A stretch of 64,000 bases of DNA. Source: Marivivens sp. LCG002 (lineage in GTDB: Bacteria; Pseudomonadota; Alphaproteobacteria; Rhodobacterales; Rhodobacteraceae). Under the pieces are notes generated by a model that ran no database searches, was not told the DNA's origin, and was given only the letters and a program-made list of their open reading frames with translations. The stretch lies in NCBI RefSeq assembly GCF_030264275.1, contig NZ_CP127165.1:1600001-1664000 (forward strand), written 5' to 3'. Shown in pieces: positions 1 to 9,342 of the stretch (the stretch's first letter is position 1; each line of letters opens with the position of its first letter). The position numbers were made by a program, and so were the translations under genes.

Positions 1-9
1 CCTTTCAAC

Positions 10-1704
10 GTGGCCGAGTCTCCGGGCAAGGACCGGATGGAGCTTCCCGAGCCGGACCCATGGACTGCGCCCATGGGCGAGCCGCTGATCTTCGAGATCG
101 CGCGTCAGAGGTTTCTGGCCCGTGCGCGTGCGGTTGCCAATCTCGATCTGCATGATCTCTTGTTCCCCGTGGGCGGGCGCGGCACCGTCTTTGATGCCGC
201 CCAGCGCGCCGAGAGCGGTGTCATCGCGATGCACGGGCGCCACTGCTACCCTTGGGCGGTCAAAAAGGGCGAACGCCCCGAATTCGGCGACCACATCTGT
301 GTGCAGTTCGACACCCCCAAAGTGCGCTCGCGCTGGTGCGTCGCCCCCGCCAAGCTTGCATCCGACGCTTTTTGGAAGTTCACGCGGATCGCCAACGCCG
401 AAGCCGCGATGCCGCCTTTTCCCTTCCTGCGCTGTATGGGCGTGCGGCATGCGAACGACAAAATCAGCCAGATCGTCCCCAAATCCTCGCTCGTCGAAGC
501 ACCGCAGCTTTTGGAATTGATGGAAAAGGCCTTTGGCCATACCCCCCAGAGGGTTCCCGATCTTGAAAAGCCGCAGGTCAATTACACAAGCAACTTTACC
601 ACCATCGTCACCACGATGAAGAACGAGGGCCCATTCATCCTTGAATGGCTCGCCTATCACCGAGTGATCGGGGTCGAGGGTTTTCTTGTCTATACCAACG
701 ACTGCAACGACGGGACGGATACATTCCTCGAACTCTTGCAGCAGAAAGGCTACTGCCAGCATCGGGACAACCCCTTCAAGGGCACCGATCTCAAACCGCA
801 GCACGCCGCGCTTCAGGCCTCGGAGAGCGAAGAGCTTTATACCAAGGCCGATTGGCTGATCTGTATGGACGTCGACGAATATATCAACGTCAAGGTGGGT
901 GACGGCACCTTGGGCGATCTTTATGCCCGCTTGCCCGATGCAAACCTGATTTCCTGCACGTGGCGGCTTTTCGGCAATGCTGACGTGCACGAATACGAGG
1001 ATGTGCCGATCATCTCGATCTTTGACCGCTGCGCCGAAGAGGTCACGCCCAAGCCGCATCAGGCTTGGGGGTTCAAAACGCTCTTTCGCAATATCGGGCT
1101 GTTCAAGAAAATCGGTGTGCACCGCCCCAACGGGCTTAATCCGCAGCTTTGGGACGATGTGCGTTGGTATAACGGTTCGGGCAAGCGGATGCCGCTCAAC
1201 TACTACCGAAACGGCTGGCGCTCGTCCCAGAGCACCTATGGCTATGATATGGTGCAGCTCAACCATTATGCCGTCCGCTCTGCCGAAAGTTTTCTTGTCA
1301 AACGCGACCGTGGACGGGTGAACCATGTGGACCGCGATCAGGGGCTTTCCTATTGGTTCCGCATGAACAACAACGCAGTTCAGGAAACGTCGATCATGCG
1401 GCTTTTGCCGCGGGTGCGTGCCGAGATGGACCGTATGCTCGAAGACCCCGACATTCGCGCCGCGCACGAGGGCTGCGTCGCCGCCCACAAGGCCAAGATC
1501 GCAGAGCTGCTGGAAACCGAGAACTATACCAAATTCTATCAGGAAATCACCTCGGACCGGATGCAGACCCTTGCCCGCATGCACCGCCACTTCGGCCAGA
1601 ATGTCTTTCTGGCGGGGCCGGACTCGGTTCCGGACGAAGCGGTCCACAAGGACCCGCCCCAGGATTTCTTCTTTACCGTTGAGAGAACGGAAACAACGCA
1701 CTAA
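10..1704 (+). CDS. Glycosyltransferase family 2 protein (PF13704/GT92-like)
   Basis: Predicted nucleotide-sugar glycosyltransferase of 564 aa. The catalytic domain starts near residue 203 with MKNEGPFILEWLAYHR, followed by the nucleotide-binding segment YTNDCNDGTD and a DxD-type metal motif, DVDEY, at residues 287-291. The C-terminal part carries the QLNHYAVRSAESFLVKRDRG segment that is shared with the paralogue at 3489-4508. The first 200 residues match nothing I recognise. The start is uncertain: position 10 is GTG and the frame stays open to the window edge, so the true start may lie outside. It is followed in the same direction by the glycosyltransferase-methyltransferase fusion. A role in capsule, exopolysaccharide or glycoconjugate synthesis is inferred from family only. 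Confidence 0.8.
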   Translation: MAESPGKDRMELPEPDPWTAPMGEPLIFEIARQRFLARARAVANLDLHDLLFPVGGRGTVFDAAQRAESGVIAMHGRHCYPWAVKKGERPEFGDHICVQFDTPKVRSRWCVAPAKLASDAFWKFTRIANAEAAMPPFPFLRCMGVRHANDKISQIVPKSSLVEAPQLLELMEKAFGHTPQRVPDLEKPQVNYTSNFTTIVTTMKNEGPFILEWLAYHRVIGVEGFLVYTNDCNDGTDTFLELLQQKGYCQHRDNPFKGTDLKPQHAALQASESEELYTKADWLICMDVDEYINVKVGDGTLGDLYARLPDANLISCTWRLFGNADVHEYEDVPIISIFDRCAEEVTPKPHQAWGFKTLFRNIGLFKKIGVHRPNGLNPQLWDDVRWYNGSGKRMPLNYYRNGWRSSQSTYGYDMVQLNHYAVRSAESFLVKRDRGRVNHVDRDQGLSYWFRMNNNAVQETSIMRLLPRVRAEMDRMLEDPDIRAAHEGCVAAHKAKIAELLETENYTKFYQEITSDRMQTLARMHRHFGQNVFLAGPDSVPDEAVHKDPPQDFFFTVERTETTH

Positions 1705-1821
1705 TCCCGCGCTGATTGTTCCCGTTATGGACAAGGTAAGGGTTCACCCGCTAGTGTCGCTTCAACACCAAGGAGAGCGCGCGGCACGAACCTCGCCCCC
1801 GACCAAAGAAAGACGGAGAGC

Positions 1822-3492
1822 ATGAACCTTTTCCCCGATATGACGGCGCCCGAATACCAGATTGCTGCCCTCTGGATGGAGGGGCCGCTCAGCTATCTTG
1901 AACAGCTTTGCCTCAAGTCCTTTGTCGATGCGGGCCATCATGTGAAGCTTTATCACTACGGACCGCTCCAGAACGTCCCCGAGGGGATCGAGCTTGCCGA
2001 TGCCAATGACATCCTCCCGCAAAAGGGGTTCCTCACCCACGAGCGCACAGGAAGCCCTGCGCTCCACTCCGATCTTTTCCGTTACCGGATGCTTGCCAAA
2101 AGCGACCGCACGATCTGGGCCGATACCGACGCCTATTGCATGAAGCCGTTCACCACGCCGAACGGCCATTTCTATGGCTGGGAGTCGGACAAGCATATCA
2201 ACGGCGGGGTTCTCGGCCTCCCCAAAGATAGCGACACGCTTTTCGAGTTGATCGAATACACCAAGGACGAATTCGCGATCCCCGAGTGGTATGGCGAGGA
2301 ATATATGCGCGAACTTGAGGATGCGCGCGACAGCGGCAACCCCGTTCATGCCAGCGAACAGCCTTGGGGTGTTTGGGGTCCCCACGCGGTGACGCATTTC
2401 CTGCACAAAACGGGTGAAGCGAAATATGCGCTGCCGCAAGAGGGTCTCTATCCTTATACCTTCAAAGAGCGGCGCATGATGCTCAAGCCCGGCGAAGACA
2501 CGTCGACCCATATCACGCAGAACACCTTTTCCGTGCATCTCTATGGTCGGCGTATGCGGGCGCGGATCGTCGAGCGCGAAGGCGGCGTGCCGCATCCGGA
2601 TAGCCTCTTGGGGCGTTTGATCGCCAAGCACGGGATCGACCCCCATGCCGCGCCCCTGCCCCCGCCGAAAACCACCTTCGCCAAGGGCAAGGACACGGAC
2701 GAGCCAAAGGCCAAAACCAAGACGGTGAAAGTGGCGGCCGTCCCCGCCCCCTTTAAACCCGAACCTGTTCCCGTTGCGGCAAGCGGCAACCCCATCGAGC
2801 CGATCGACCGCACGCGCGGGCATTTGAACCTTACCGATCTGGCGGATCGGTTCGGCTCGGACAAAGGCTCGACCAAGCACCGCTATACCGAGCTTTACCA
2901 GATGCTGTTCCTCCCCTATCGGAACCGCAAGATCAACTTTCTCGAAATGGGCCTTTTGATCGGTGGACCCGAGCACGGGATCGACAAGGACCGCGTCACA
3001 AACGACTGTCCGTCTATCCGCATGTGGCTCGAGTATTTCCCGAGTGCGCTGATCCACGGGCTGGATATTTCGGACTTCTCTTGGTTCGAGCACGAACGCT
3101 TCAAGTTCTTCCGCTGCGATATGGACACCCGCGAGAACATCCAAGAGGCGTCCAAGGACATGCCCGACATGGACATCATCATCGATGATGCCTCCCATGC
3201 CTCGCACCACCAACAGAACGCATTCCTCGAACTCTTCCCGCGTCTCAAATCGGGCGGGCTCTATATCATCGAGGACATGCGCTGGCAGCCCCCGAATATG
3301 GAGCATGACGGGATCACCAAAACCCGCGATCTCTTCTACGGGTTTCAGACCTCACGGCGTTTCAAGCATTCGGACCCGCGCATCGAGGCCGAGTTCAACA
3401 AGCATATCGTCGATATTTCGGGCTGTTTCGTGTTCCACGCCGGATACAACATCAACAAGCGTGGTCAGGTCGCGGTGATCCACAAGCGCTAG
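1822..3492 (+). CDS. Glycosyltransferase-methyltransferase fusion protein
   Basis: Two-domain protein of 556 aa. Residues 1-275 resemble glycosyltransferases with a DxD motif (capsular polysaccharide/OCH1-like): HSDLFRYRML is followed by WADTDAYC around residue 101, then INGGVLG. Residues 275-330 are a Pro/Lys-rich linker. Residues 330-556 look like a class I SAM-dependent methyltransferase of the FGSDKG type, with FLEMGLLIGGPEHG as the SAM-binding turn, IHGLDISDF and DIIIDDASHASHHQQ. Fusion of sugar transfer and sugar methylation in one chain suggests capping or decoration of a glycan. GGAGAG precedes the ATG. The gene is convergent with the next glycosyltransferase and overlaps it by 4 nt. 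Acceptor and sugar are unknown. Confidence 0.75.
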   Translation: MNLFPDMTAPEYQIAALWMEGPLSYLEQLCLKSFVDAGHHVKLYHYGPLQNVPEGIELADANDILPQKGFLTHERTGSPALHSDLFRYRMLAKSDRTIWADTDAYCMKPFTTPNGHFYGWESDKHINGGVLGLPKDSDTLFELIEYTKDEFAIPEWYGEEYMRELEDARDSGNPVHASEQPWGVWGPHAVTHFLHKTGEAKYALPQEGLYPYTFKERRMMLKPGEDTSTHITQNTFSVHLYGRRMRARIVEREGGVPHPDSLLGRLIAKHGIDPHAAPLPPPKTTFAKGKDTDEPKAKTKTVKVAAVPAPFKPEPVPVAASGNPIEPIDRTRGHLNLTDLADRFGSDKGSTKHRYTELYQMLFLPYRNRKINFLEMGLLIGGPEHGIDKDRVTNDCPSIRMWLEYFPSALIHGLDISDFSWFEHERFKFFRCDMDTRENIQEASKDMPDMDIIIDDASHASHHQQNAFLELFPRLKSGGLYIIEDMRWQPPNMEHDGITKTRDLFYGFQTSRRFKHSDPRIEAEFNKHIVDISGCFVFHAGYNINKRGQVAVIHKR

Positions 3493-4508
3493 TCGCTCTG
3501 GATCGCCGTCAATCGCGCAAGATGCGCCCTTGTGTCCTCGATCCGCGGGGGGCGGCTGTCCCCTGCGAGCTTGAGCATCCAGAGAAAATGCTCGACTTCG
3601 GGATCACGGCGAAGCGTCGCGATCCGCGCGCGGGCTTCGTCCTTGGCGCGGGCCAATAGGTCGGGCGCGATGGCGCCAAGCCGTGCAATCTCGGCGCGGG
3701 TGGCCTCTTGGTGGCGCGTCATGCCGTGGTCTTCGACGCTGTTCCAGTTCCGCTCGACCCAATAGGCCAGATCAAGCGCCCGCGTGCTGCGGTTCGGCAG
3801 TCCCCTTTGGCGTTTGAGGAGAAACTCTTCGGCGGAGCGAAGCGAATAATGGTTGAGCTGCACCAAGGGCGGTTTGGTTTGCAAACCGAAAAGATTGATC
3901 CGCTTGGGGTTCTGGCTAAAGCCTTCGGGGAGCGCCTGTCCCGCGCCGTTGATCCAACGCGGCGCATCACCCTTTTTCTGCTGCGGGCGGTGCACCCCCA
4001 ATCGTCCGAAAACCGAGGGTTTGACGATGGATTTGAAGAACCACGCGGACGGAAGCGCGATATCGAGCGGCGCTGCGCGGGTAAATCGTTCAATCGTAAG
4101 GCCCTCGTCCCAGTTTTCGATCCCCGATGAGCCGAAGAGCCGCCAAGCCACGGCGATCCCCTCGACCTCTCGGGTCTTGGAGAGCAGCTCGGCCAACGAG
4201 CCATAGGGCTGCGCCAGCGAGAAGAATTCGTCACAATCGACAAAGGCGACCCATTCGGCGTCTTTCACCAAAGGATGGCTCGAGGCGGCATGAAGCGCGC
4301 GCCATTGGACGGTCTTTTCCCCCTTCGGGGTCGGAACGCGGGTGACGATCCCCTCGGCAGCGTAGCGGTCAAGAATATCGGTGGTCAGATCATCACAGTC
4401 ATTGGTGTAGATCAGGAAATGATCCACCCCCAAGGCGCGATGATGGGCGATCCATTCCGTCAGGTGGATCGCCTCGTTCCGCATGGCCGTGACGAAGAGA
4501 AGGCTCAC
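3489..4508 (-). CDS. Glycosyltransferase family 2 protein (PF13704-like)
   Basis: Glycosyltransferase of 339 aa and a paralogue of the gene at 10-1704. It begins almost directly with the catalytic domain ([27 protein letters not shown]), has the metal motif DCDEF in place of DVDEY, and keeps the [20 protein letters not shown] segment. It lacks the 200-residue N-terminal extension of the longer paralogue. Its ATG overlaps the stop codon of the upstream adenine deaminase gene in an ATGA arrangement, so translation is probably coupled. That partnership is metabolically odd. The 3' end overlaps the fusion gene by 4 nt. The substrate cannot be told from sequence. Confidence 0.8.
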   Translation of the reverse strand: MSLLFVTAMRNEAIHLTEWIAHHRALGVDHFLIYTNDCDDLTTDILDRYAAEGIVTRVPTPKGEKTVQWRALHAASSHPLVKDAEWVAFVDCDEFFSLAQPYGSLAELLSKTREVEGIAVAWRLFGSSGIENWDEGLTIERFTRAAPLDIALPSAWFFKSIVKPSVFGRLGVHRPQQKKGDAPRWINGAGQALPEGFSQNPKRINLFGLQTKPPLVQLNHYSLRSAEEFLLKRQRGLPNRSTRALDLAYWVERNWNSVEDHGMTRHQEATRAEIARLGAIAPDLLARAKDEARARIATLRRDPEVEHFLWMLKLAGDSRPPRIEDTRAHLARLTAIQSD

Positions 4509-6199
4509 GAGATCAGCTCGAACTTGTGCACATCGACCATCCCGCGATCGGTGATCTTGAGCGCGGGAATAACGGGCAGTGCAAGGAACGCCAGTTGCAG
4601 GAAGGGTTCCTCAAGGGTGACACCAAGGGACCGCGCCGCCTCGCGCAGCTCGACCAATCTGTCACGCACATGCTCAAAGCTCTCAAGGCTCATGAGACCC
4701 GCCACAGGCAGCGGTAGCTCGGCCAGAACCTTGCCGTCCCGCACGACGACGAAACCGCCCTCGATTTCGCCCAGACGGTTCGAGGCCAGCGCCATATCGT
4801 CATAATCCACACCCACCGCTGCGATGTTATGGTGATCATGGCAAACGGTCGAAGCAATCGCCCCCGCCTTGAGCCCGAAGCCTTTGACAAAGCCTGTCGC
4901 GGTGTTGCCGTTGATCCCATGACGTTCGACCACCGCGATACGGATCAGATCACGGGCGGGATCGGGGCGCTTGTCCCCGTCGGTCGAGGGGATATCCTCG
5001 CGCAGATATTCGGTGATGATCTTGCCTTCGATGATCCCGATCACAGGCGTTTCGGGATTGTTACCGCCATGTCGGAAGGTCTCGGCCCCTACCTTTGGGG
5101 CCTTGACCGAATTGCGGCCAACGGGCGCAATCACTCGGCGCGCGGCAAAGGCGGCGTCACCCACCACGACACCTGCACACAGAACAAGCGCGGCATGACA
5201 TCCCTCAAGGCTGTCGATTGCCACAATATCCGCCCGTTTCCCCGGTGCGATCTGGCCGCGATCCTTGAGGCCGAAGGCTTCAGCGGCAGAGAGCGAGGCC
5301 GCCCGATAGGCGGCAAGCGGCGATGTGCCCCGCGCAATCAGCGTGCGGATCATGTAATCCAGATGCCCGTGCTCGCCGATATCAAGCGGATTGCGGTCAT
5401 CGGTGCACAGACACATATAGGCCGAGGTCACGTCCGTCAGAACGGGTTGCAGCGCAATCAGGTCCTTGGACACCGACCCCTCTCGGATCAGGACGCGCAT
5501 GCCTTTACGAAGCTTCTCGCGCGCCTCCTCGGCGGTGGTCGCTTCATGCTCGGTTCTGATCCCTGCCGAGATATAGGCGTTAAGGTCCTTGCCCGAAAGC
5601 TGCGGACAATGCCCGTCGATATGCGCTCCCTCGAAAAGGCGCAGCTTGTCCATGCAGCCTTGGTCGCGGAAGATAACGCCGGGATAATTCATGAACTCGG
5701 CCAAACCGATGTTGGACGGGTGGCCCATCACCTCGGCAATGTCCTTGGCAAGAAGCGTCGCGCCCGCGGTTTCCATATGCGAGGACGGCACACAGGAGGA
5801 GAGCTGCACCTTGATGTCCATCACGGTGTGCTGGCTTGCCTCTTGGAAATAACGAATGCCGGCAAGACCGATGACATTGGCGATCTCGTGCGGGTCGCAA
5901 ATGGCGGTCGTCACCCCGCGCGGTGCCACGCAGCGGTCGAACTCGTAAGGCGTCACAAGGCTGCTTTCGATGTGCAGATGCGTGTCGATGAACCCCGGAA
6001 CGAGGATCTTGCCCGAAACGTCGATCACCTCGCGGGCTTCATATTCAGCGCCGATCCCGACGATCACCTCACCACAGATGGCAACGTCCCCGTCGATCAG
6101 ATCGCCCGTCACAACGTCAAACACCCTGCCCCCGCGCAGCACCTTGTCCGCGATTTCGTCTCCGCGCCCTTGGGCGATCCGCTGTTCGAGCTTTGCCAT
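4505..6199 (-). CDS. ade: Adenine deaminase
   Basis: Amidohydrolase that converts adenine to hypoxanthine and ammonia in purine salvage (cytoplasm). Visible family motifs are [13 protein letters not shown] (metal-binding HxH), [34 protein letters not shown] and the C-terminal [13 protein letters not shown] block typical of bacterial Ade. The length, 564 aa, is normal. I chose the ATG at 6199 because GAGAGGG lies just upstream; a longer frame with a non-homologous N-terminus begins at 6247. The downstream glycosyltransferase starts inside the stop codon (ATGA). No purine riboswitch-like structure is evident in the 90 nt upstream. Confidence 0.9.
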   Translation of the reverse strand: MAKLEQRIAQGRGDEIADKVLRGGRVFDVVTGDLIDGDVAICGEVIVGIGAEYEAREVIDVSGKILVPGFIDTHLHIESSLVTPYEFDRCVAPRGVTTAICDPHEIANVIGLAGIRYFQEASQHTVMDIKVQLSSCVPSSHMETAGATLLAKDIAEVMGHPSNIGLAEFMNYPGVIFRDQGCMDKLRLFEGAHIDGHCPQLSGKDLNAYISAGIRTEHEATTAEEAREKLRKGMRVLIREGSVSKDLIALQPVLTDVTSAYMCLCTDDRNPLDIGEHGHLDYMIRTLIARGTSPLAAYRAASLSAAEAFGLKDRGQIAPGKRADIVAIDSLEGCHAALVLCAGVVVGDAAFAARRVIAPVGRNSVKAPKVGAETFRHGGNNPETPVIGIIEGKIITEYLREDIPSTDGDKRPDPARDLIRIAVVERHGINGNTATGFVKGFGLKAGAIASTVCHDHHNIAAVGVDYDDMALASNRLGEIEGGFVVVRDGKVLAELPLPVAGLMSLESFEHVRDRLVELREAARSLGVTLEEPFLQLAFLALPVIPALKITDRGMVDVHKFELIS

Positions 6200-6289
6200 A
6201 CTACCCTCTCGACGTTTCTGAGCGCCGCCGCGCGGCCTTACATCCATAAGTAGCGAATGCCTTCCGCCTCGGCCATGGCAAATGCAGGG

Positions 6290-7342
6290 TCAATCGGGCA
6301 AAACGATCTGCATTTTGACATCCTTGGGCGGCGCAGAGGCCGCGATATCGAACGCCTCGACACTCTGGTCAAAGTCAAAGGTCCGCGTAATCAAGGGTTT
6401 GACGTCGATGGTCCCTGCGGCCAACATTGCCACGCAGCGCGGGAAAACATGGGCATAGCGAAAGATGTTCTCGACCCGTGCTTCGCGCACCATGGCCGCG
6501 CCTGCATCGTATTTGATCGGTTCGGACTGGCCGCCGATCATCACGACACAGCCGCCTGGGGCAAGGGGCTCGAACACCTGCGCGGCAGCGATGGGCGATC
6601 CTGTCGCCTCGAACACCACATTCGCGCCCCAACCATCGGTCGCCTTTTTGACCACATCGGCAATGCCTTGGGCGCGCACGTTCACGGGGGAGATTGCCGC
6701 ATGGAGCGCTCCCGCAATCTCGAGCTTGGCCTCGGCGATATCGGTGACAAAGACGCGCGCGCAGCCTGAGGCAATCGCGGCCAGCGCGGTGACAAGCCCG
6801 ATCGGCCCCGCCCCGAAGACAACGGCGATATCACCGGGGGATATCCGCGCCTTGGTGGCGGCATGGACCCCGACTGCCAGCGGTTCGACCATCGCGCCTT
6901 CGGCAAAGCTGAGATGATCGGGGAGCTTGAAGGTGAAATCGGCGGGATGAACGCAAGTCGGGCGCAAGATGCCGTGCACGGGCGGTGTCGCCCAGAACCG
7001 CACGGCGGGATCTATGTTATACATCCCCAGACGCGCCGCTTTGGAGGTCGGATCGGGGATGCCGGGTTCCATACAAACGCGATCGCCTACCGCTAGATGC
7101 GTGACTTCGGAGCCGCACTCGATGACGGTGCCTGCGGCCTCGTGGCCGAGGATCATCGGCTCTTTCACGACAAAATCGGCGATGCGCCCGTGGGTGTAGT
7201 AATGCACGTCGGAGCCGCAAATCCCCACGGTGTGCAGTTTGATCCGCACATCACGCGGCCCGAGCACCTCTTCGGCGCGGGAAATCTCGGGAAACTCCCG
7301 AAGTGCGAGAACGTCCTTTTTCTCGAGCACGAGCGCTTTCAT
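6290..7342 (-). CDS. Zinc-dependent polyol (xylitol/sorbitol-type) dehydrogenase
   Basis: Medium-chain alcohol dehydrogenase of 350 aa that should oxidise a polyol such as xylitol, sorbitol or L-idonate with NAD(P)+. Catalytic-zinc motifs are present: [10 protein letters not shown] (Cys ligand) and [12 protein letters not shown] (His/Glu). The Rossmann fold shows [16 protein letters not shown]. The segment that carries the four structural-zinc cysteines in many family members reads [16 protein letters not shown] here, without the cysteine cluster, as I recall for bacterial xylitol dehydrogenases. No polyol transporter is adjacent, so the physiological substrate is uncertain. Confidence 0.8.
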   Translation of the reverse strand: MKALVLEKKDVLALREFPEISRAEEVLGPRDVRIKLHTVGICGSDVHYYTHGRIADFVVKEPMILGHEAAGTVIECGSEVTHLAVGDRVCMEPGIPDPTSKAARLGMYNIDPAVRFWATPPVHGILRPTCVHPADFTFKLPDHLSFAEGAMVEPLAVGVHAATKARISPGDIAVVFGAGPIGLVTALAAIASGCARVFVTDIAEAKLEIAGALHAAISPVNVRAQGIADVVKKATDGWGANVVFEATGSPIAAAQVFEPLAPGGCVVMIGGQSEPIKYDAGAAMVREARVENIFRYAHVFPRCVAMLAAGTIDVKPLITRTFDFDQSVEAFDIAASAPPKDVKMQIVLPD

Positions 7343-7500
7343 CGCGGCTCCCCTTTCTGATCCATAGGCTAGGGCTGAACGGAATCAGCATGTTAGGCCC
7401 GACTTTCTCAGGTTTTTGGGGAAATACCAGCACCGAGACTGGTCAGAAGCCGTTCTGCGCCTTAGCTAGTGCGAAAGGGAAAACATAAAGGTTTACAAAT

Positions 7501-8094
7501 ATGCACTGGGACCAACGTTTCGCAGGAGAAGAATATGTGTTCGGCACCGAGCCCGCTCAGGCCTTGGTCAAACTCGAGCACTATTTGGTGCCAGAGGGCG
7601 AAACCCTTGTCGTTGCCGATGGCGAAGGACGCAATTCGACCTTTCTTGCCGAGCAAGGATATAAGGTGATTGCGACCGATTACGCGGAAAACGGCATTCG
7701 CAAGGCCAAAGCGCTTGCCGCGTCGCGCGGCGTCACGCTCGAACACCGTCTGGAAGACATCTTCGAAACCGATTGGGCTGCGCGGCAATACGACAATGTG
7801 GTCGCGGTCTTTATCCAGTTCGTGCCGCCGAGCGCGCTTCGCGGCGTGCTTCGGGGCCTTCGGACCGCCTTGAAGCCCGGCGGCACTCTTATCCTTCATG
7901 GCTATACCCCCGGTCAGGTCGGGCGCGGCACGGGCGGCCCCGGTGATCCTGCTCATATGTATACTGCCGAGCTTCTTCGCGAGGTGTATTCGGATATGGA
8001 GATCCTCGTTTGCGAGGAATACATCGCCGAGCTGTCCGAAGGCAAAGGACACAGCGGCGTCTCGGAAATCATTGATTTTGTGGCAAAATCCTAG
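7501..8094 (+). CDS. Class I SAM-dependent methyltransferase (TehB-like)
   Basis: Small methyltransferase of 197 aa with a Rossmann-type SAM site: VVADGEGRNSTFLAEQGY (motif I, with the GEGRN variant seen in TehB/tellurite-resistance-like enzymes), VIATDYAENGIRKA, then LKPGGTLILHGYTP. It opens with MHWDQRFAGEEYVFGTEP, a hallmark N-terminus of this family, whose members are known for thiopurine- or tellurite-like detoxification or remain uncharacterised. It is divergent from the polyol dehydrogenase and convergent with the FGE gene only 3 nt away. The substrate is not predictable. Confidence 0.85.
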   Translation: MHWDQRFAGEEYVFGTEPAQALVKLEHYLVPEGETLVVADGEGRNSTFLAEQGYKVIATDYAENGIRKAKALAASRGVTLEHRLEDIFETDWAARQYDNVVAVFIQFVPPSALRGVLRGLRTALKPGGTLILHGYTPGQVGRGTGGPGDPAHMYTAELLREVYSDMEILVCEEYIAELSEGKGHSGVSEIIDFVAKS

Positions 8095-8097
8095 AAC

Positions 8098-9039
8098 CTA
8101 GACGTCGTAGAAAACCCGAAACCCCGCATTGCAGCCGCCGCTGTCCGCCGCCAAGGCAAGACGGGACGCGATGCGATACCGATAGCAATAGCTGATGTGG
8201 CAGAGGAAACTCCCGCCCTTCATCAGCTTTTGCTTTTCCCGCTGGGCAATCTCGTTGCGCGCGGCAGCATTGCGCGAGGCGGAGCGGATACGGAACGGCT
8301 CCGAAGTCCATTCCCAGACGTTCCCCGCCATATCGAAGATCCCCGCCCCGTTGGCCGCATAGCTCCCCACGGGCGAGGTGCCGACCCATCCGTCGGCGGC
8401 GGTGTTCTCTTCGGGGAAACGGCCCTGAAAAATGTTACAGGGGAAAAACGCTGTGTCGTCGGGCTCTTGATCACCCCAAGGAAAGCGCGGATCGGCAAGA
8501 CCGCCGCGTGCCGCATGTTCCCATTCCGCTTCGGTCGGCAATCGCCCCCCCGCCCAAGCGCAAAACGCGGCAGCATCCTCCCAAGCGATATGGGTGACAG
8601 GGTGATCGGCGCGCGCGGATATGTCCGACCCCGCCCCTTCGGGCGCATACCAACAGGCGCCGTCGATCGCGCTCCACCACGTCGTGCCGCCCCCTGATGG
8701 CGCCGACGACGGGTCCGCAAGGAGCCCACGAAACACCGTGCTCCAGCCGAAGCGCTCGGCCAAGGTGCGATAGCCCGTTGCAAGGACAAAGGCCGCAAAG
8801 CGGGCATTGGTCACGGGAACCGCTTCGACCTCGAAGGGCTTGAGCCGATGCTCGCGCAGGATACCCTCGCCGTCCTGAGGGAGTTCAGGTCTCTTTGTGC
8901 CCGTGTGGCTTCGGCCGCCTTTGAAGCGGATTCGCTCGGCGCCCACCGCGCTTGCAATCGCGCCAAGCCCTTCGGGAAGCGCCTTCGCCCCTTGCCCAGC
9001 GGCACCGGCTCGCTGCCCTTCTGAACCGCAACAGCTCAT
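8098..9039 (-). CDS. Formylglycine-generating enzyme family protein
   Basis: Predicted FGE/SUMF1-type copper oxidase that converts a target cysteine in a CxPxR motif to formylglycine, which activates type I sulfatases. The fold is visible from PVTNARFAAF, HPVTHIAWEDAAAFC, GGRLPTEAEWEHAARGG, SPVGSYAANGAGIFDMAGN and VWEWT. The active-site pair is present as GGSFLCHISYCYRYR, placing Cys280 and Cys285 five apart as in true FGEs. That separates it from EgtB-type or structural FGE-like proteins. The chain starts MSCCGSEG. I use the ATG at 9039; an upstream extension to 9072 looks non-homologous. No sulfatase lies in this window, so the target is elsewhere or unknown. Confidence 0.85.
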   Translation of the reverse strand: MSCCGSEGQRAGAAGQGAKALPEGLGAIASAVGAERIRFKGGRSHTGTKRPELPQDGEGILREHRLKPFEVEAVPVTNARFAAFVLATGYRTLAERFGWSTVFRGLLADPSSAPSGGGTTWWSAIDGACWYAPEGAGSDISARADHPVTHIAWEDAAAFCAWAGGRLPTEAEWEHAARGGLADPRFPWGDQEPDDTAFFPCNIFQGRFPEENTAADGWVGTSPVGSYAANGAGIFDMAGNVWEWTSEPFRIRSASRNAAARNEIAQREKQKLMKGGSFLCHISYCYRYRIASRLALAADSGGCNAGFRVFYDV

Positions 9040-9272
9040 GGGATGATCCCGATAAAGCAAAACCCTTGGCAATACATTGTGATGTCCCGAACACCGATAA
9101 ATCGACCCGATTTACCTAACCGACCGCTCACGGGCAGGCAATCGAACTGCGATCCGTTTGCCAACGAAGCGAAACGCAAAGCCCCTACGCCGCAAGACGG
9201 GAAATCCCAAGCCAACCCAAGGGAATCGCAAGGAAATCATGCCGTTTCAGGCTGTTAAGGTGACGTGACGGC

Positions 9273-9332
9273 AAGTAAAATTTTTTTACTTTGAGGTAAA
9301 TTCTTGTTGATCTTTTGATTGATTGGTCAAAA
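9273..9332. promoter_or_regulatory. Candidate operator/promoter region of the XRE-cupin regulator
   Basis: The 303-nt divergent gap 9040-9342 has no convincing gene. It becomes AT-rich near the XRE gene and contains overlapping inverted repeats: AAGTAAA-N5-TTTACTT (9273-9291), sharing its right arm with TTTAC-N6-GTAAA (9285-9300), then TTTTGA-N8-TCAAAA (9313-9332), 10 nt before the ATG. These are plausible autoregulatory sites for the XRE regulator. No binding evidence is available. Confidence 0.4.
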
Positions 9333-9342
9333 AAATGCGCCC

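Noticed and set aside
1762-3306. A 514-codon minus-strand frame opposite the glycosyltransferase-methyltransferase fusion
   Set aside because: Shadow frame without recognisable domains; the plus strand contains DxD and SAM motifs.
6200-6289. Purine riboswitch ahead of adenine deaminase
   Set aside because: The 90-nt gap shows no purine-aptamer core or paired stems; the gene has only an ordinary ribosome-binding site.
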